Part shown: positions 63,331-64,000 of the stretch, piece by piece
Position numbering within the stretch: position 1 is the first letter of the stretch
How the letters are laid out: each line of letters starts with the position of its first letter
Source of the DNA: HOT-345 sp963531535
GTDB lineage: Bacteria > Patescibacteriota > Gracilibacteria > Absconditabacterales > Absconditicoccaceae
Assembly (NCBI GenBank): GCA_963531535.1
Contig: CAUSGX010000001.1
Location: 85,896-149,895, forward strand
Direction of reading: 5' to 3'
DNA length: 64,000 bases
The notes under the pieces: generated by a model
Told to the model about the DNA's origin: nothing
The model's input: the letters and a program-made list of their open reading frames with translations, nothing else
The model's database searches: none
Translations under genes and position numbers: made by a program

Positions 63331-63669
63331 ATGTCGCTCAAAACAAAAGGTTATAACTGAGAACAGATCGCACTTGAGCGATATCTCCAGAGAGGATATA
63401 CACTCTTGGACAAAAATTTCACAATCCCATGATGAGAAATTGACCTCATCTTAACAAAATGAGAAATAATAATTTTCGTAGAAGTCAAAGTTGTCGATGG
63501 AATCAGTGAACGAGACAATTACCTCTCTCCAAAGAAAATCCAATCTCTAGAAAGAAGTATCGAAAACTACTGCTACATCAAAGGAATAGAAAAAGAAATC
63601 AGACTTGATCTTGCTTTCATCCAAAATAACAGCGTAGTTGAAGTCTACGAAAATATCAGCAATAACTAA
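63331..63669 (+). CDS. YraN / UPF0102 family protein
   Basis: The product is 112 residues. PGGEIDLILTKGEIIIFVEVKVV has the nuclease-like Asp and EVK of the UPF0102 fold (two TGA for the GG). Starts 6 nt after trmD, the same order as in many bacteria, so an operon is likely. Function unknown, perhaps a nuclease in DNA processing. Confidence 0.85.
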
Positions 63670-63690
63670 TAATCAAGCATTATCACAGAG

Positions 63691-63716
63691 CATGGAGATA
63701 AAATCTCCTTTTTTAT
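63691..63716 (+). terminator. Terminator after trmD-yraN
   Basis: GGAGAT and ATCTCC with an AAA-type loop followed by TTTTTT. Confidence 0.8.
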
Positions 63717-63742
63717 GCAATTCGAATAATTCACCTCAAATC

Positions 63743-63770
63743 TTGACAAAAAATAAAAAACAGATATAAT
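63743..63770 (+). promoter_or_regulatory. Promoter of the last gene
   Basis: TTGACA at 63743-63748, 16-bp spacer, TATAAT at 63765-63770. Nearly the same core as the promoter at 48167. Confidence 0.8.
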
Positions 63771-63804
63771 AAAGTCAATTATTTTATTTCTTTTGAAGAA
63801 GAAA

Positions 63805-64000
63805 ATGAATATCAAGGTTTCTCCGCAGCTAAAGAAGAGTATATTAGAACTCAAAGAGAAAAAGTATAAGGATCAGGACTCGGCGATAAAAAATGCTCTT
63901 CAAGATCTAACAAATACACTGGATCTCTCTGATGATGAGATCCTTAAGAGGGCTGAAGTATTGAAACATGCAATCGAAAAGAAGACTTTCAAGGTGCTTA
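63805..64000 (+). CDS. Partial small helical protein, cut by window end
   Basis: ATG at 63805 opens a frame of at least 65 residues that runs off the window: MNIKVSPQLKKSILELKEKK and later HAIEKKTFKVL. It is basic and helical, with no TGA so far. Own promoter. Function unknown. A plus-strand start with GAAGAAGAAA upstream supports it. Confidence 0.55.
   Translation, partial: MNIKVSPQLKKSILELKEKKYKDQDSAIKNALQDLTNTLDLSDDEILKRAEVLKHAIEKKTFKVL

Noticed and set aside
1..64000. Selenocysteine or widespread pseudogenes as the cause of internal TGA
   Set aside because: TGA occurs in nearly all genes at conserved glycines, not at Cys/Sec positions, and no SECIS-like context or decay is seen.

Overview
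The window comes from an AT-rich bacterium that reads UGA as glycine (translation table 25), the code of the candidate phyla Absconditabacteria (SR1) and Gracilibacteria (BD1-5). The evidence is direct. In-frame TGA falls on invariant glycines of uS12, TrmD, PheT, GatB, GpmA, an ABC ATPase (two adjacent TGA form the GG of LSGG), a PilB-type ATPase (GEIRD), an L,D-transpeptidase (SHGC) and a Na+/Ca2+ exchanger. Read with the standard code, most genes here look shattered. I therefore rebuilt all gene ends with TGA = Gly and only TAA/TAG as stops. The lineage is inferred; there is no rRNA in the window.

Layout. 1-6.2 kb: a membrane protein, gpmA, a coiled-coil protein, then a minus-strand run of a baseplate-J-like membrane protein, an Lgt-like protein and RNase Y. 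6.3-9.6 kb: two large single-pass proteins of unknown function. 9.6-13.2 kb: DUF177, a secreted SLH-esterase broken by an in-frame TAG, and two tandem paralogous lipoproteins. 13.4-15.6 kb: a pseudopilin operon. 15.6-18.2 kb: gatB and a HEASH metallopeptidase. 18.3-21.8 kb: a flavin reductase-like gene convergent with a compact operon of zinc-ribbon/HTH protein, nicotianamine synthase-like enzyme and His-rich COG0523 GTPase, probably a metal-handling system. 21.9-29.6 kb: L,D-transpeptidase, FtsE-like ATPase, DEDD exonuclease-nrdR, ybaB, mscL, a solute-binding-like protein and a PilX-like protein. 29.7-35.1 kb: rel, a possible actin-fold protein, htpX and lemA. 35.3-37.3 kb and 57.8-58.7 kb: monocistronic small genes with strong promoters and terminators. 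38-42.2 kb: ribosomal proteins bL31, bL28, bL25, bL19, uS7 and uS12, plus RNHCP, DinB-like and tRNA-Lys genes. 42.5-51.7 kb: PhoH-PIN, a Na+/Ca2+ exchanger, pflB, an 833-residue protein with a 576-bp internal duplication, and a Xer recombinase. 51.8-57.5 kb: a 743-residue acidic membrane protein and the pilB-pilC operon. 57.6-64 kb: tRNA-His, dsbB, pheT, tRNA-Gly(UCC), a lipoprotein, trmD, yraN and a partial gene.

Working together: the physiology visible here is fermentative and host- or surface-oriented (glycolysis, pyruvate formate-lyase, type IV pili, lipoproteins, disulfide formation, metal handling). Two features stand out. One is a dispersed near-palindromic motif, AAATCWGATTT, far more common than base composition predicts. 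It often sits in terminators and is found alongside type IV pilus genes, like a DNA uptake sequence. The other is the nicotianamine synthase/COG0523 operon. Genome packing is extreme: four convergent pairs share a 4-nt stop overlap, and most promoters have a 16-bp spacer.
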